Assembly: GCA_963727635.1 (NCBI GenBank)
Contig: CAVSHP010000025.1
Coordinates: 1 to 64,000 of the forward strand
Source of the DNA: SZUA-36 sp963727635
GTDB taxonomy: Bacteria; Pseudomonadota; Gammaproteobacteria; Xanthomonadales; SZUA-36
Direction of reading: 5' to 3'
Length of the DNA stretch: 64,000 nucleotides
This document shows positions 35,698-46,332 of the stretch, one piece after another. The translations under genes and the position numbers were made by a program. Below the pieces are notes generated by a model that was given only the letters and a program-made list of their open reading frames with translations, searched no databases and was not told where the DNA came from. Position 1 is the stretch's first letter. Every line of letters starts with the position of its first letter.

Positions 35698-36518
35698 TCA
35701 GCTACTCGCCAGCATCCACTTGCGCAGGCGGTTGGAATCACCAAACGGCGTGAGTTTGCCAAAGGAATTCAATAACACGATGGAAACATGCTCCCCCTCG
35801 ATATTGGCCTGCATCACCAGGCAGCGCCCGGATTCATTGATGTAGCCGGTCTTGCTCAGGGCGATGTCCCAGGAATCATTTTTCAGCAGGCGGTTGGTGT
35901 TGTTGTAAACCAGCGGTCCGCGCTTGGTGTAGGGGTGCACTTCGATTTGAATGGTGGTGCTGGCCTCCCTGATCAACGGGTAGCCTTCTGCCGCCGCGAC
36001 CATTTTGGCCAGATCACGTGCGGTGGACTGGTTTTCAACGTTGAGACCGGCGGGGTCGGCAAAGTGGCTTTTGCTCATGCCGAGTTTCACGGCCTTTTTG
36101 TTCATCTCCTCGACAAAAGCCTTTTTGCCACCCGGAAAATTGCGGCCCAGGGACGTGGCGGCGCGGTTTTCGGAAGACATGATGGCCAGCAGGATCATCT
36201 GGCGGCGACTCAGGCTGGCGCCAATTTCGAGACGCGAACCGGTTAGCTGCACCAGGTCACGGTCATCCTTGGTTACGCTGATTTTTTCGTTCAGGTCGAG
36301 ACCGGAATCGAGGATGACCATGGCAGTCATCAGCTTGGTGATGGATGCGATGGGGCGGACCGTGTCGATATCCTTGCCGTAAATAACCTGGCCCTTGGCG
36401 TCAATCACCAGCGCCGATGCTGAGCGCAGATCCGGACTGCCTTTGAGACCGGTGAAGTGGGAAGCCTGGATAATAAGGGTAGCGTTGATCCAAGCAGCAG
36501 TGCAGAGATCAACGTCAT
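35698..36518 (-). CDS. pbpG: D-alanyl-D-alanine endopeptidase, PBP7 type (one frameshift)
   Basis: The S11-type catalytic motifs are present in order: SxxK in RPIASITKLMTAMV, SxN in IMSSENRAATSLG and KTG in ALSKTGYINESGR. These motifs and the ~270-residue length match PbpG, which cuts D-Ala-mDAP crosslinks in peptidoglycan. The signal peptide (MTLISALLLG) is in a different frame from FTGLKGSPDLRSASALVID, so a one-base break lies near 36.47 kb. The start is at 36518 or a TTG just before it. It is followed closely by the oxidoreductase gene. Confidence 0.85.
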
Positions 36519-36749
36519 TGTCTTTACAATACGCAAGGTTCCTCTCCTGGCGAATGGTTATTGTTACCGGTTATCCGGTCATGATTGGCGGTTAGTTTGC
36601 CTCAGTTCGGTCCGATTCACCAGCGGCTACCTTAATTTCCGGAGTGCCGCAAGCCTGCGCGGCTGGAAAGGCAATTGCGCGGGACCATGATAAGGGTTGC
36701 CGTGGAATTGTGAACTGATCGGACGGCTGTGCGCAGACCAAATTGGATT

Positions 36750-38747
36750 TCAGGGATTGATAAGACGATCAAACCTTTCATTTCCATGCAATGGTCGTAA
36801 GTCCGGTTCGTTGGCGGCGTAGTTTCGGTAAGATTCATCCGCTTCGATCATCTCCTCCAGAATCGCCAATGTTTCCTCTGTGTTACCCAGCGCATTAAAT
36901 ATCAGCGCAGCGTAGAGCAATGCTTCCGGATCGCGTTTTGATATGTCAAGCGCATGTTCAATCTGCCTGAAAGCGTCTTCCTCCTCGGCCGCTGTATACG
37001 TAATAGAGCGCCAACATTGCCCGGGTAGTCCAATCCTGATCATTGATTTCAAACATGGACTCTGCCAAGGGTATGGCGCTGGCGTAGGCTTCTTTCTGCA
37101 GTTCTTCGTTTTCACCCGCCGCACGGTAGGACTCGGCCAGACGACCCCAGGCGCGATGATCATCAGGCGCCAGTTCAATCGCCTTCAACTGCATTTCTGC
37201 AGCTTCTGCATAGTGGCCTTCGTAATAGTACTGTAGTCCGCGATTGGTGTAGGCGGTGCGTGTGGGTTTCAATTCGAGCGCTTTGTCCCAGGCAACCTTG
37301 GCGGCATCGTATTGCTGCAGGCTGTGATAGGCCGTTCCCAGGTTATTCCAGGCTGCGGAACTCTTCGGGTTGAGTTCAACAACCCGCATGGCATGCTTGA
37401 CTGAACGTTCATAACGGTCTGGCTGGTCATCGAACTGCCGATAAAGGGTGTAAATGGCATCCTCCACTGGCCAGTGATCGGGTTGCAGGGACTCGGCATT
37501 CAATAAAATGGTTTCTGCTTCACGTATATTTCCCCGCTCAGCCAGCGTCATACCAAGCTCGGTCATTGCGTCGACATTTTTTGGTTCCGCTACCAGCGCC
37601 TTTCGTAGTTCGTTCTCAGCATGCTGATAGTCACCGTGACGACGATAGAGCGCACCCATGGCAATCTGAACTTCGGTGAGGTCAGGATTGATGGCCAGTG
37701 CCCGTTCACAGGCAGATTGGGCGGCCGCGAAATGGCTTATGTCACCGCTCTTACTATACAGACCCAGTTGTACTTCACATAAACCGGCATAAGCACCGGC
37801 AAATGATGCGTCCTGCGTAAGTGCGTCATTGAAGTAAATCATAGCGGCCTCGTAGGCCTCGATGCTGTTACCCAAAAGACTTTGTTTGCCCATCAGGTAC
37901 GCATCATAGGCGGCCATGCTGGCAGTCGGGATATTATCCAGCAGATGCGCATCGTCATTGGAAAGTTTTGCGTTTAATGCAGCAGTTATCGCACGGGCAA
38001 TGTTGCTTTGGATCGCAAACAGGCTTGCAGTTGAAAGTTCCCGATCGAATGTCTCGGCCCACAAATGATCGTCGTGATTGGCATCAATCAACTGCGCGTT
38101 GACCCGAATATGATCTCCATCGCGCTGTACGGCACCCTCCAGGATGTAGTTCACTCCGAGTTCCCTGCTGATCTCCGGAATGCTCATTTTACTGCCCTGG
38201 TAACGCATCACCGAGGTACGGGATGTCACACTGAGTGAATCAATCTTGGCCAGCATCGTGAGCAGGTCATCATGTATACCGTCGACAAAATAGGCATTTT
38301 CGGCCAGAACCGCTGCGGTTCGTGAAAGGCAAAACCGCCAACGAGTACTGGCCGCTGCCCGATTCGCTTTCCGCAGCGAATTGATCTATGGCCGGACCGT
38401 TAATCCGACCGATCTTGTCGAGGGTAAATAAAATCACTGCGGCACTTAACATGCTGATAATAATAGGATTCAGATAGCGTCTGAATGCAATAAGTTCGGC
38501 TTCGTGCTGTGCCAGGTCCGGCGCTTCTGACCAGGCCGTCTGTGGTCAATTCAAAAAACCAGGACAGGATCACTGCCACAGGAAAACCGATCGCCAGAAG
38601 GATAATAAAGGAGCTGAAAATCCAGTCAGGCGCATTGAATGCATCCAGAAGAAGGCCGGCAACTTGTACCAGCAACCACCATACCACGGCATATGCAAAG
38701 GCGGCGCGTAAAACATTGCGGCGTTTTAACTCTGAAATAAATGACAT
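36750..38747 (-). CDS. Membrane protein with TolB/FlgO-like domain and TPR repeats (frameshifted)
   Basis: The N-terminus MSFISELKRRNVLRAAFAYA, followed by two or three membrane segments, is common in gammaproteobacterial TolB/TPR (adenylate-cyclase-associated) proteins. After breaks near 38.5 and 38.3 kb, it reads MLAKIDSLSVTSRTSVMRY, ISRELGVNYILEGAVQRDG and AQLIDANHDDHLWAETFDRE. That is the TolB N-terminal-like domain seen after the cyclase or HTH domain in this family. About eight TPRs follow to the end. No DNA-binding or cyclase domain is seen, so this is the reduced form. A last break lies near 37.0 kb. Probable role: protein-interaction platform at the inner membrane (inference). Confidence 0.75.
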
Positions 38748-39018
38748 AGATTTTGTCCGCCGTTGGCCGGCTAACGGTTTTAAAATTGTCTGTTTGCTCA
38801 ATCCAGATCGCTGATCTTCGGGGCTTATTGATAAACAGATTGCCCGCCCGCAACAGTATAGCCCAATGGTGCCTGTTTAAACGCGCCGGTGAGTTGAAGA
38901 AATATTTTAAACCCATGTGTTGCATCGGGCCTGATATAAAATCAAACGTCGAGACGCAGATAAAATTAATTTAGAATCGAACCAGGGTCAGGACCTGCCA
39001 GGGGGCAATACCATTTTT
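38748..39018. other. Divergent intergenic region between TolB/TPR and M14 genes
   Basis: No gene is seen. It should hold promoters for both flanking genes. A GGGTCAGGACCTGCC stretch near 38,983 resembles half of the palindrome family at 31-33 kb but has no clear second arm. Confidence 0.4.
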
Positions 39019-40658
39019 ATGAGTACATTGAAGTCATTTTCAAACGGCGCGTTTACGCCTGAAAGTCTCTACGAGACCTGGCCGGAAACGCGTTTTGTGA
39101 GTATGGCCGCGGCCTGTTTGCGGCATGCGGATTTGCTGAAATATCTGCGCGCGCTTGACGCCTGTTATCCGGACAGTACGAAACTTGAGGAGATCGGGCA
39201 TTCATATCTTGGCCGTCCTATCCATATGCTGACGCTGGGCAGCGGCCCGAACAAGATATTGTTGTGGTCGCAGATGCATGGTGATGAGCCTTCGGCAACA
39301 CCCGCTTTGCTCGATATCGCCAGTTACCTGCTGCAGCACGCGGATGAAGCGGATGCCCGTTCGGTGCTGCAGAATTTCACCCTGCTGATGATCCCGATGC
39401 TGAATCCCGACGGTGCAGAGGTTTACCAGCGGCGCAATGCCCAGGGCATTGACATCAATCGCGATGCCCTGCACCTGGCGACACCGGAGGGCAGGCTGTT
39501 AAAACGCATACGCGACGAACATGAACCCATGCTGGCGTTTACCCTGCACGACCAGGACCGGCGCAAAGCGGTAGGCAATACCGGTCACGTAGCCAATATC
39601 GCCTTGCTGACGGTTGCGGGTGACGAGTGGCAGACCGTCACCCTGGGCAGACTCCGCGTCAAGCGGGCCAATGCGGCCATTGTCGAGGCGCTGACAGCGT
39701 TTATTCCCGGCGGGATAGCACGTTACGACGATGAGTGGAGTCCGCGGGCTTTTGGCGACAACATCACGGCCTGGGGTACGCCGGTCCTGCTGATCGAAAG
39801 CGGCGGACGCCCGAAGGGCCATGATGTCAGCGAATTGACCCGGCTCAATTTCGTCGCGATCCTCACCGTGCTGCAAGGCTTGGCACGGGACGATCTCGCC
39901 GGTTACGACCCGAAGACCTACGATGATCTGCCGTTCAACCGCGAGGAATCGTGGTCGGACGTGGCGATCAGGGGCAGTTATATCCTGCAGCCGGGGACCA
40001 GTCGTGCGTTTCGAGCGGACCTCGTGTTTGACCTGCTGCAAAGCGACCGGCAGGTGGCCGGTTGCTGTGATGAGCCGCTCGTACCCTCGCAAATCATCCT
40101 GGTCGGCGATGCCCTGACGCATGGCGCGGGCACCAACATCGAGGCTTTTGGCAACGTGCTGCTGGCATCTTTCAAGGTGGGTGTGCGTGGCTGGTCAGAA
40201 CACAATGGCTGACGCGCGATAACCTGTCGCGTCTGGCCCGACTCGGTGTGGGGACGGTTTGCTGGGAGGTCAGTGAAAGCAAGCGGGCGAATGCACTGGC
40301 CCATGCCGCTCAGAGCGGTGGCCAGGGATTGCCGCGCATCGAGGTTCAGGTCAGCCCCGGCAATCTTCCGGAAACCGTACTGCACGAACCCCCGGCCGAG
40401 CTGGATGAACCCTTTAACCTTGCTGCAATTTTGCGCACCCTGGGTGTTGAAGATTCAGATTGCACTGCTGCACTGGCAAATCTTTGGGTGCCCGCAGCCG
40501 CTGACAAGCCTGAGACCCCGCCGTTGATCAAGGACCGGCCGGCCTCGTTCCTGATGGTCACGGCCGCTGCCGGCGGTCAAATTGATTTGCAGGCAAGCCG
40601 CCTGGTTGCAGTCTGGATTGACGGCCATGAGGTCATGCGTCAGTCAGCTCCTAAATAA
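39019..40658 (+). CDS. M14-family zinc carboxypeptidase (one frameshift)
   Basis: The zinc-binding HxxE is in LWSQMHGDEPSATPALLDIA (His87, Glu90), followed by LMIPMLNPDGAEVYQRRNA and GIDINRDALHL with the substrate-binding Asn-Arg. A later FTLHDQDRR gives the third zinc ligand His. No signal peptide is seen, suggesting a cytosolic enzyme or an unusual export route. The first frame stops near 40,212; the C-terminal ~150 residues continue in another frame (RIEVQVSPGNLPETVLHEPP) to 40,658. The C-terminal part has no motif I recognise. Confidence 0.8.
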
Positions 40659-40696
40659 GTTTTTTCAGATTACATTGTAATTAATGTTAATTATAA
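40659..40696. other. AT-rich junction between convergent M14 and NagX-like genes
   Basis: The AT-rich sequence with several TAAT/ATTA palindromic runs continues into the end of the minus-strand gene. A GTTTTTT stretch at 40,659-40,666 lies just after the M14 stop, without a strong stem. Confidence 0.35.
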
Positions 40697-41840
40697 TCAT
40701 ACTTTTATAAATATTTGTTTTTTATATAAGTAATACATTGCAAAATAGGAAAGAAGAACAAAGCTCAGGGCATAGGCGAGAGAGGCGTTGAGCGGGCTTA
40801 GCCAGGGCAGGAAAAAGCTATTGACCAGCCATTCCTTCAGGGTGATCACGTCACTTCCTGCCGGCCAATTGACGAGGTAAAGCAGGCGCCCGACAATACC
40901 CGACAGGACGAATACCGTGATGGCGTTCATGCCATAGACACAAAATGGCCTGGTTCCCTTGCGCCAGCCTTTGACATCGATCAGGTAGTAGGAAACTCCC
41001 AAAAACACCAGCGCCATGCCGCTCATGAACAAGGCATAGGAACTGGTCCACAGGTTTTTGTTGATGGGCAGCCAGTGGTGCCAGGCAGCGCCTAGCGCAA
41101 TCGCGGCAATGCCACAGGCCAGCATCCACCCGACCTTTTTCATGTCCGGAATATCCCGGCGTAACAAATGACCGGTCAGCACTCCGAACAGGGTTGTCGA
41201 GATGGCCGGCAAGCGTGCTGAAAATGCCTTCCGGGTCCCAGGTTTTGGTCTGTGACCACATGTGGCCCTGCAGGACCAGGCTGTCGAGCCAGGCTGAAAA
41301 ATTCGCCCCTTCCGCGTAGGAACCGGCCCCGAGGCCTGGCACCGGAAACCATTGCATGGCCGCCCAGTAGATCAACATCAGCGCCGTCGCCCAGGCGGCC
41401 TGCATTTTTACATTGCAGTTCAGGAACACGATGGCGGCAAAAAAATAACACACGGCGATACGCTGCAGGACACCGGGGATGCGCAGGCTGCTGATATCAT
41501 AAAACGGAAACCCGTTCAGGAATAATCCGAGTGCAAACAGGATCAGGGTACGGCGGACGATTTTTACGTAGAGTTCTCTTGCGGGCCGGTGGTTTGCCTT
41601 TTTCCCTGCCAGTGCCAGCGTGATTGAAACACCGACTATAAACAGGAAGAACGGGAATATCAGGTCGGTGGGTGTCCAGCCATGCCAGTGGGCGTGCAAC
41701 AGCGGCGGGTAGACGTGCGACCAGCTTCCGGGGTTATTGACCAGGATCATGCCGGCGATGGTGAGACCCCGGAAAAAGTCCAGGCTCAACAGGCGATTGC
41801 CGCCGGGTGCCACGCCTGCCGCAATGTTGTCCTGGTTCAA
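40697..41840 (-). CDS. NagX/HGSNAT-like membrane acyltransferase (one frameshift)
   Basis: The N-terminus RLLSLDFFRGLTIAGMILVN is the diagnostic line of the DUF1624/DUF5009 family related to heparan-alpha-glucosaminide N-acetyltransferase. GWTPTDLIFPFFLFIVGVS follows. About ten membrane helices are spread over two frames joined near 41.21 kb. The second half reads SYALFMSGMALVFLGVSYYL and PFCVYGMNAITVFVLSG. Such proteins move an acyl group across the inner membrane to a sugar. No glycan genes are near, so the substrate is unknown. It begins 28 bases after the CvfB-like gene. Confidence 0.8.
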
Positions 41841-41868
41841 TGTGTCATTTACCTGTGGGTCACCCGGT

Positions 41869-42558
41869 TCAAGCTTTCAGCAGCGTGATCCGGTCTTTCG
41901 CCAGGGTGATGCGGCGCTCCTTGTAGAGCCGGCCGAGCGCTTTTTTGTAATTTTTTTTGCTCACTCCGAATTGCTGGTAGATTAATTCGGGTGGGCTGTA
42001 GTCGGTCAGTGTTGAAACGCCCCCGCTGGCTTTAAGAAACGCAATGACACGCTCGGACAATTCGTCTCGCGCCTGTTGGTTTTGTTTTTGCAGGCTCAGG
42101 TCAATTTTCCTGTCGTCACGGATGTTCTTGATATAACCCCTGGTTTTGTCACCTGGATGCAGTGGCGTGAAAACCTCACCCTTGTACAGCAGGCCCAGGT
42201 GGGTGCCGTTGACCACGGCCTTGTAACCCATTTCACTCTCGCTAACGATCAACAGGTCCACGGCCTCACCAGGCGCCATGTTCTTGGCGCGTTCATCGAG
42301 AAACTTGTGCAGCTTGGTCGTGCCGATGACATTGTTTTGCGGGTCGAGAAACAGGTAAACCACGTAGGAATGCCCTTCAACCATCGGCGTGAGTTGCTGG
42401 CTGACCGGCACCAGCAGGTCGCGCTCAAGACCGCAATCCATGAAAGCCCCGGTCCTGGTGACGGTCACGGTCTTTAACAGGGCGCATTCACCCACCTGGG
42501 CTTTTGGCTTTTTTTCGCCGGTTCCGGCATCGTTTGTTGCGGGTTTATCTGCTTGCAT
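41869..42558 (-). CDS. CvfB-like S1-domain RNA-binding protein
   Basis: The 229-residue protein has S1-type segments: LLKTVTVTRTGAFMDCGLER, then GEAVDLLIVSESEMGYKAVV, then THLGLLYKGEVFTPLHPGDK. It has a C-terminal winged-helix region YQQFGVSKKNYKKALGRLYK. This order matches CvfB/YitL proteins, which bind RNA. The N-terminus carries a charged tail. The family is about 280 residues, so this is somewhat short. It lies upstream of the nagX-like gene. Confidence 0.8.
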   Translation of the reverse strand: MQADKPATNDAGTGEKKPKAQVGECALLKTVTVTRTGAFMDCGLERDLLVPVSQQLTPMVEGHSYVVYLFLDPQNNVIGTTKLHKFLDERAKNMAPGEAVDLLIVSESEMGYKAVVNGTHLGLLYKGEVFTPLHPGDKTRGYIKNIRDDRKIDLSLQKQNQQARDELSERVIAFLKASGGVSTLTDYSPPELIYQQFGVSKKNYKKALGRLYKERRITLAKDRITLLKA

Positions 42559-42680
42559 GTGTATAGGTTAACGCACAAACCGGCGGATGTCGTGCGACCC
42601 AGGCAGGGGAATACGCAAATTCGTTGGACAGCGAAGGCGACACGGCTTATAAAAGACCTCCCCGACACGACGGATCAACT

Positions 42681-43361
42681 ATGCGGCACTGGACTCAACT
42701 TGGCGAAGCGCCTATCCCGGGTAGTGACAGGACCCTCATCCTTTACCGGGGCAAGGATGATTTCTCGATCAAAATTTCCAATGGCTTCGAATTGATGAAT
42801 ACCCGCAAACATGCGTCCGAGGACGCGTTGGGAAGTCTTCCTTGCAAACGTCTGAAGCAGAGCGGCAACGCAAGGGTGCTGATCGGTGGTCTCGGCATGG
42901 GCTTTACCCTGGCCGCGGTGCTGGCATCGGTTGGCGCGGATGCCGAGGTGACAGTGGCGGAACTGATACCCGAAGTCGTCGAATGGAACAGGGGCCCTTT
43001 GGGCGATTTCAGTGGCAGGCCGCTCGACGATCCGCGCACCCGCATCTACGCCGGGGATGTGGCAAAACTGATGCGTAGAAGCCACGGCTGTTTTGATGTG
43101 ATCGCACTGGATGTCGATAATGGACCCGAGGGCCTGACAAAAAATGCGAATGACTGGCTGTACTCGATGCCGGGTATCGCCGCCGCCCAGAATGCACTCG
43201 CTCCGGCGGGCATCCTGGCCTACTGGTCTGCCGATCCTGACCAGGGTTTTCACGACCGTCTGAGGTGTTGCGGGTTCATGGTTGAAGAGTTGAGGGTGTT
43301 TGCGCACGGCAAGAAAGGCACTCGGCACACCATCTGGCTGGCCAGCGTGGATGGCTGCTAG
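42681..43361 (+). CDS. Spermidine-synthase-like methyltransferase-fold protein
   Basis: The 226-residue protein has the SAM-type Rossmann motif VLIGGLGMGFTLAAVL, an acidic strand end VAELIPEVVEWNRG, and a later DVIALDVDNGPEGLT. This is the SpeE-like fold, but short, and without the clear polyamine-site motifs, so it may not make polyamines. The start at 42681 gives MRHWTQLGEAPIPGS, where the family similarity begins. It is divergent from the CvfB-like gene and followed by repeat copy B. Confidence 0.75.
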   Translation: MRHWTQLGEAPIPGSDRTLILYRGKDDFSIKISNGFELMNTRKHASEDALGSLPCKRLKQSGNARVLIGGLGMGFTLAAVLASVGADAEVTVAELIPEVVEWNRGPLGDFSGRPLDDPRTRIYAGDVAKLMRRSHGCFDVIALDVDNGPEGLTKNANDWLYSMPGIAAAQNALAPAGILAYWSADPDQGFHDRLRCCGFMVEELRVFAHGKKGTRHTIWLASVDGC

Positions 43362-43385
43362 TCTCCCGGGTGTTAACGCGAAAGC

Positions 43386-43827
43386 GTAACCGGTCCGACT
43401 CACTGCTGTCCCACTTAATCTGAATTCCCCAAACTCAAGTAAAGACCCCGTTTCGAATTGGCAGGCGCCGACCACAATTGAACATTGTTTCGATTTCAGT
43501 ATGGGCGCCGAGGCCATGCTGTACCTTACTTCAGGACTCGCTATGAATACGTCCGTGTACGCTCGAGTCGCGACATCCATGTCGCTCACGGTCCTGAAGT
43601 AAGGTACAGCACACCCTCGCCGCTGTGCGTAATTATCGGCCAATGGTTCCTGACAGACTGGCACGGCGGTTGCCAGACGCTGGGGTGGGTGGTTATTACC
43701 AGGACCGTACGAGGCAGGAAGCCGAGTATCGAGCCCCCCAGGGATGGGTTCATGGGCGTGTCCTGGTAATAACTACCCACCCCAGTGTCCCCACCAGATA
43801 AAGTCGGACAGCAGTGGGTCCGGTTAC
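43386..43827. mobile_element. MITE-like structured repeat, copy B (most complete ends)
   Basis: The left end GTAACCGGTCC, then CACTGCTGTCCCACTTAATC (43401-43420), matches the reverse complement of the right end GATAAAGTCGGACAGCAGTG (43797-43816), then GGTCCGGTTAC to 43827. Hairpin 1 has perfect 20-bp arms (43518-43537 and 43591-43610). Hairpin 2 has 26-bp arms (43680-43705 and 43760-43785) with one G-T pair. The loop GTACGAGGCAGGAAGCCGAG is the same as in copies A and C. No transposase is present. Confidence 0.78.
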
Positions 43828-43896
43828 ATTTTTTACTTGCCAATTGACCCTTGAAAGGGTAGAAAAGCGTTTGAAACGGAACTATGGGAGTCCAGT

Positions 43897-44163
43897 ATGG
43901 CAGGTGGATGGAGTAGTGACGGGGCAGTGCAGGATCAGATTGACGCCACCATTGATGATGCCGTACAGCGTGCCCGCAGTGCCTTGCCCCGTGGTCAGAG
44001 CCTGGCAAATTGTGAAGAATGCAATGCGCCAATCCCGAAGGCGCGACGTGAGGCTGTGCCCGGCGTGCGCTTGTGTGTCGGATGCCAGTCGGAGCTTGAT
44101 AAAAAGCGGGTTGTCCAGAGCGGTTATAACCGGCGTGGAAGCAAGGACAGCCAGCTTCGATGA
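43897..44163 (+). CDS. ybiI: DksA/TraR-type C4 zinc-finger protein YbiI
   Basis: The 88-residue protein has the zinc finger Cys-x2-Cys in LANCEECNAPIPKARREA and the second pair in RLCVGCQSE. The C-terminal SGYNRRGSKDSQLR matches E. coli YbiI. Small TraR-like proteins bind in the RNA polymerase secondary channel, but the function of YbiI itself is not established. ATG at 43897 follows a GGAG-type site. In E. coli ybiI and ybiT are not far apart; here they are 13 kb apart. Confidence 0.9.
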   Translation: MAGGWSSDGAVQDQIDATIDDAVQRARSALPRGQSLANCEECNAPIPKARREAVPGVRLCVGCQSELDKKRVVQSGYNRRGSKDSQLR

Positions 44164-44432
44164 GCTTTGATTACAGCCCCCGCGTAGCGCCCTTGGTGTC
44201 CCGCCCCGGACTGTTCCGTAACCGGGCCTTGAATCGGCTTGTGCAAAACCCCAACTTGTTGTTCCGGTCAGCTTTGACCCGGGTCAAACACTTGACCGTA
44301 TATGCCAAGAAAGCGGAACATTTTCCACCTATGCTTGCAACCGCAATAATAAAACCGCTTGCGTGTGTCATGTCAGAATCGATTGGCATTGACCGGACAA
44401 AGCACTAATTCAGAGATAGAAGGTACCTCGGC
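44164..44432. other. Intergenic stretch upstream of the acyl-AMP ligase
   Basis: No gene is seen. GACCCGGGTC at 44,277-44,286 followed by AAACACTTGACCGTATAT is an imperfect repeat of TTGACC-like boxes, which could be a regulator site or promoter. I do not assign it. Confidence 0.35.
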
Positions 44433-46235
44433 ATGGACAACAGTCACAACATCTCGGAAACAGGCAGGGACGGGTTGCTGCAGCCAACGCCGGTCAACCG
44501 CTCGCTGGTGATCAAACCTGACGGATATACCAGCCTGATCGATGCCCTGGATTATGCGGCGCAGGGGGAAAGTGGCTTCAATTTCTACAACCAGCACGGT
44601 GAGCTCGAGATTGTCCTGAGCAATTCCGAATTGCGTGATCAGGCCAGGTCGCTGGCCACCCGTCTGCTGGGTCTCGGTTGTAAACGTGGGGACCGCCTCG
44701 GTATCGTCGCGGAGACCCATCCGATGTTCCACCGCTTCTTTTTTGCCAGCCTGTACGCCGGGTTGATTCCGGTCGCATTGCCCGCCGGTGTGCAGCTTGG
44801 CGCCCGCCAGGCCTACATAAACCAGGTTGCACGCATGTTGAAAAGCAGCGGTGCGCGCGTTGCGGTGGCCGGTTCCGCGCACGCAGCCTTCCTGGCAGAG
44901 GCCGTAAAGGATCTGAATCTCATATTCTCGGGCACACCGGAGGATTTTGATGCGTTACCCGCGAGCGACGTGGAACTGGTCACCCCGAACGCCAGTGACA
45001 TTGCCTACCTGCAATACACGTCCGGTAGCACGCGTTTTCCGCGCGGTGTCGAGATCAACCACGCAACGGTTCTGAACAACGCCCGCGAAATTGCCCTGGA
45101 TGGCCTGGCTCTCGGCAATGACGATCGTTTTGTCTCCTGGCTGCCGTTCTATCACGATATGGGTCTTATCGGTTTTATTTTGCTGCCTTTGGTCACGCAA
45201 ACTTCGGTCGATTACCTGTCGCCACAGACCTTTGCGATGCGGCCGAGGCTGTGGCTGAAACTGATTTCGGATAACCGCGGCACGATTTCCTCCAGTCCGA
45301 CGTTTGGTTACGCACTGTGTGCACGCCGTCTGCGGCCCGGCGATTTTGAACGCTACGATCTCAGCAGTTGGCGCGCGGCCTGTGTCGGCGCGGAGCAGAT
45401 CAACCCACTGCCTTTGCAGGAATTCGCCAAAGCGCTGAGCCCCTGTGGTTTTGATCAAAAAGCGTTTGTCGCCTGCTACGGTATGGCGGAGTGCGTGCTG
45501 GCGGTCAGTTTTGCGCCGTTAAACCTCGGCCTGGGTGTTGATTATGTTGACCAGGACATGATGACGATCACCGGCAAGGCCGTACCGGTCGACCCGTCGG
45601 CCGCCAATGTTGCCAGTTATGCCGATTGCGGCAGGTTGCTGCCCGGTTTCGAGTTGTCCATTCGCGATGACCATCACAATGAGGTCGGGCCGCGTCAATG
45701 TGGCGAGATCTACCTGAGGGGTCCCAGTGTCATGAGTGGTTATTTTCAGGACGAAACGTCCACGCGGGCGGTGCTCGGTGAGGACGGTTGGCTTGACACC
45801 GGCGATATCGGCTACAGGGTCGACGGACACATCTACATCACGGCGCGCAGCAAGGATGTGATCATTATCAAGGGCCGCAACATCTGGCCCTCCGATATGG
45901 AGGTCGTGACCCAGCGCATTGAAGGGGTTCGCCTCGGTGGTGTCGCCGCATTTTCAGTACTTGGCGCTGAACGGGAAGAGGTCACGGTCATGGTGGTGGA
46001 AACGCGGCTCAGGGACGCGCACCAGCGCAAGCAACTCAAGCAGCAGATATCTGAACTGATACACATGCATTTTGGCGTCAACGTGATTATCGACCTGGTT
46101 AAATCAGGTTCACTTCCACGTACGACTTCCGGCAAGCTGTCGAGGTTTCGCTCGCGTCACGATTACCTGGAGCGCCGTCAGTACACCGCGCTGCAAGCAC
46201 GCAATATCGAACTGCCTCAACGCAAGACCGCCTGA
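44433..46235 (+). CDS. Fatty acyl-AMP ligase (FAAL-type adenylating enzyme)
   Basis: The 600-residue enzyme has the adenylate-forming motifs DIAYLQYTSGSTRFPRGVEI (P-loop), WLPFYHDMGLIGFILLPL, CYGMAECVLAVSF (A5) and GWLDTGDIGYRVDG (A7). The C-terminal catalytic Lys is in LPRTTSGKLSRFRSR. The arrangement is that of fatty acyl-AMP ligases (FadD32-like), which activate fatty acids for transfer to an acyl carrier protein rather than to CoA. In known cases they work with polyketide or peptide synthases; none is adjacent here. Substrate chain length cannot be read. ATG at 44433, with AGAAGGTA before it. Confidence 0.88.
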   Translation: MDNSHNISETGRDGLLQPTPVNRSLVIKPDGYTSLIDALDYAAQGESGFNFYNQHGELEIVLSNSELRDQARSLATRLLGLGCKRGDRLGIVAETHPMFHRFFFASLYAGLIPVALPAGVQLGARQAYINQVARMLKSSGARVAVAGSAHAAFLAEAVKDLNLIFSGTPEDFDALPASDVELVTPNASDIAYLQYTSGSTRFPRGVEINHATVLNNAREIALDGLALGNDDRFVSWLPFYHDMGLIGFILLPLVTQTSVDYLSPQTFAMRPRLWLKLISDNRGTISSSPTFGYALCARRLRPGDFERYDLSSWRAACVGAEQINPLPLQEFAKALSPCGFDQKAFVACYGMAECVLAVSFAPLNLGLGVDYVDQDMMTITGKAVPVDPSAANVASYADCGRLLPGFELSIRDDHHNEVGPRQCGEIYLRGPSVMSGYFQDETSTRAVLGEDGWLDTGDIGYRVDGHIYITARSKDVIIIKGRNIWPSDMEVVTQRIEGVRLGGVAAFSVLGAEREEVTVMVVETRLRDAHQRKQLKQQISELIHMHFGVNVIIDLVKSGSLPRTTSGKLSRFRSRHDYLERRQYTALQARNIELPQRKTA

Positions 46236-46332
46236 GCAGGCAACGGCCCCGGGGGCCTGGCCACCTCTCGTTACATCCTGTGCGTGGCGATCAATCGGGG
46301 TCCAGGACCTCGAAAAGCCCGGCCACCTCAAG

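Noticed and set aside
43586..44032. 148-codon minus-strand open frame within copy B, containing SILGFLPRTVL
   Set aside because: The same peptide appears in copy C because it is a translation of the conserved loop. It also crosses the ybiI start, so it is not a gene.
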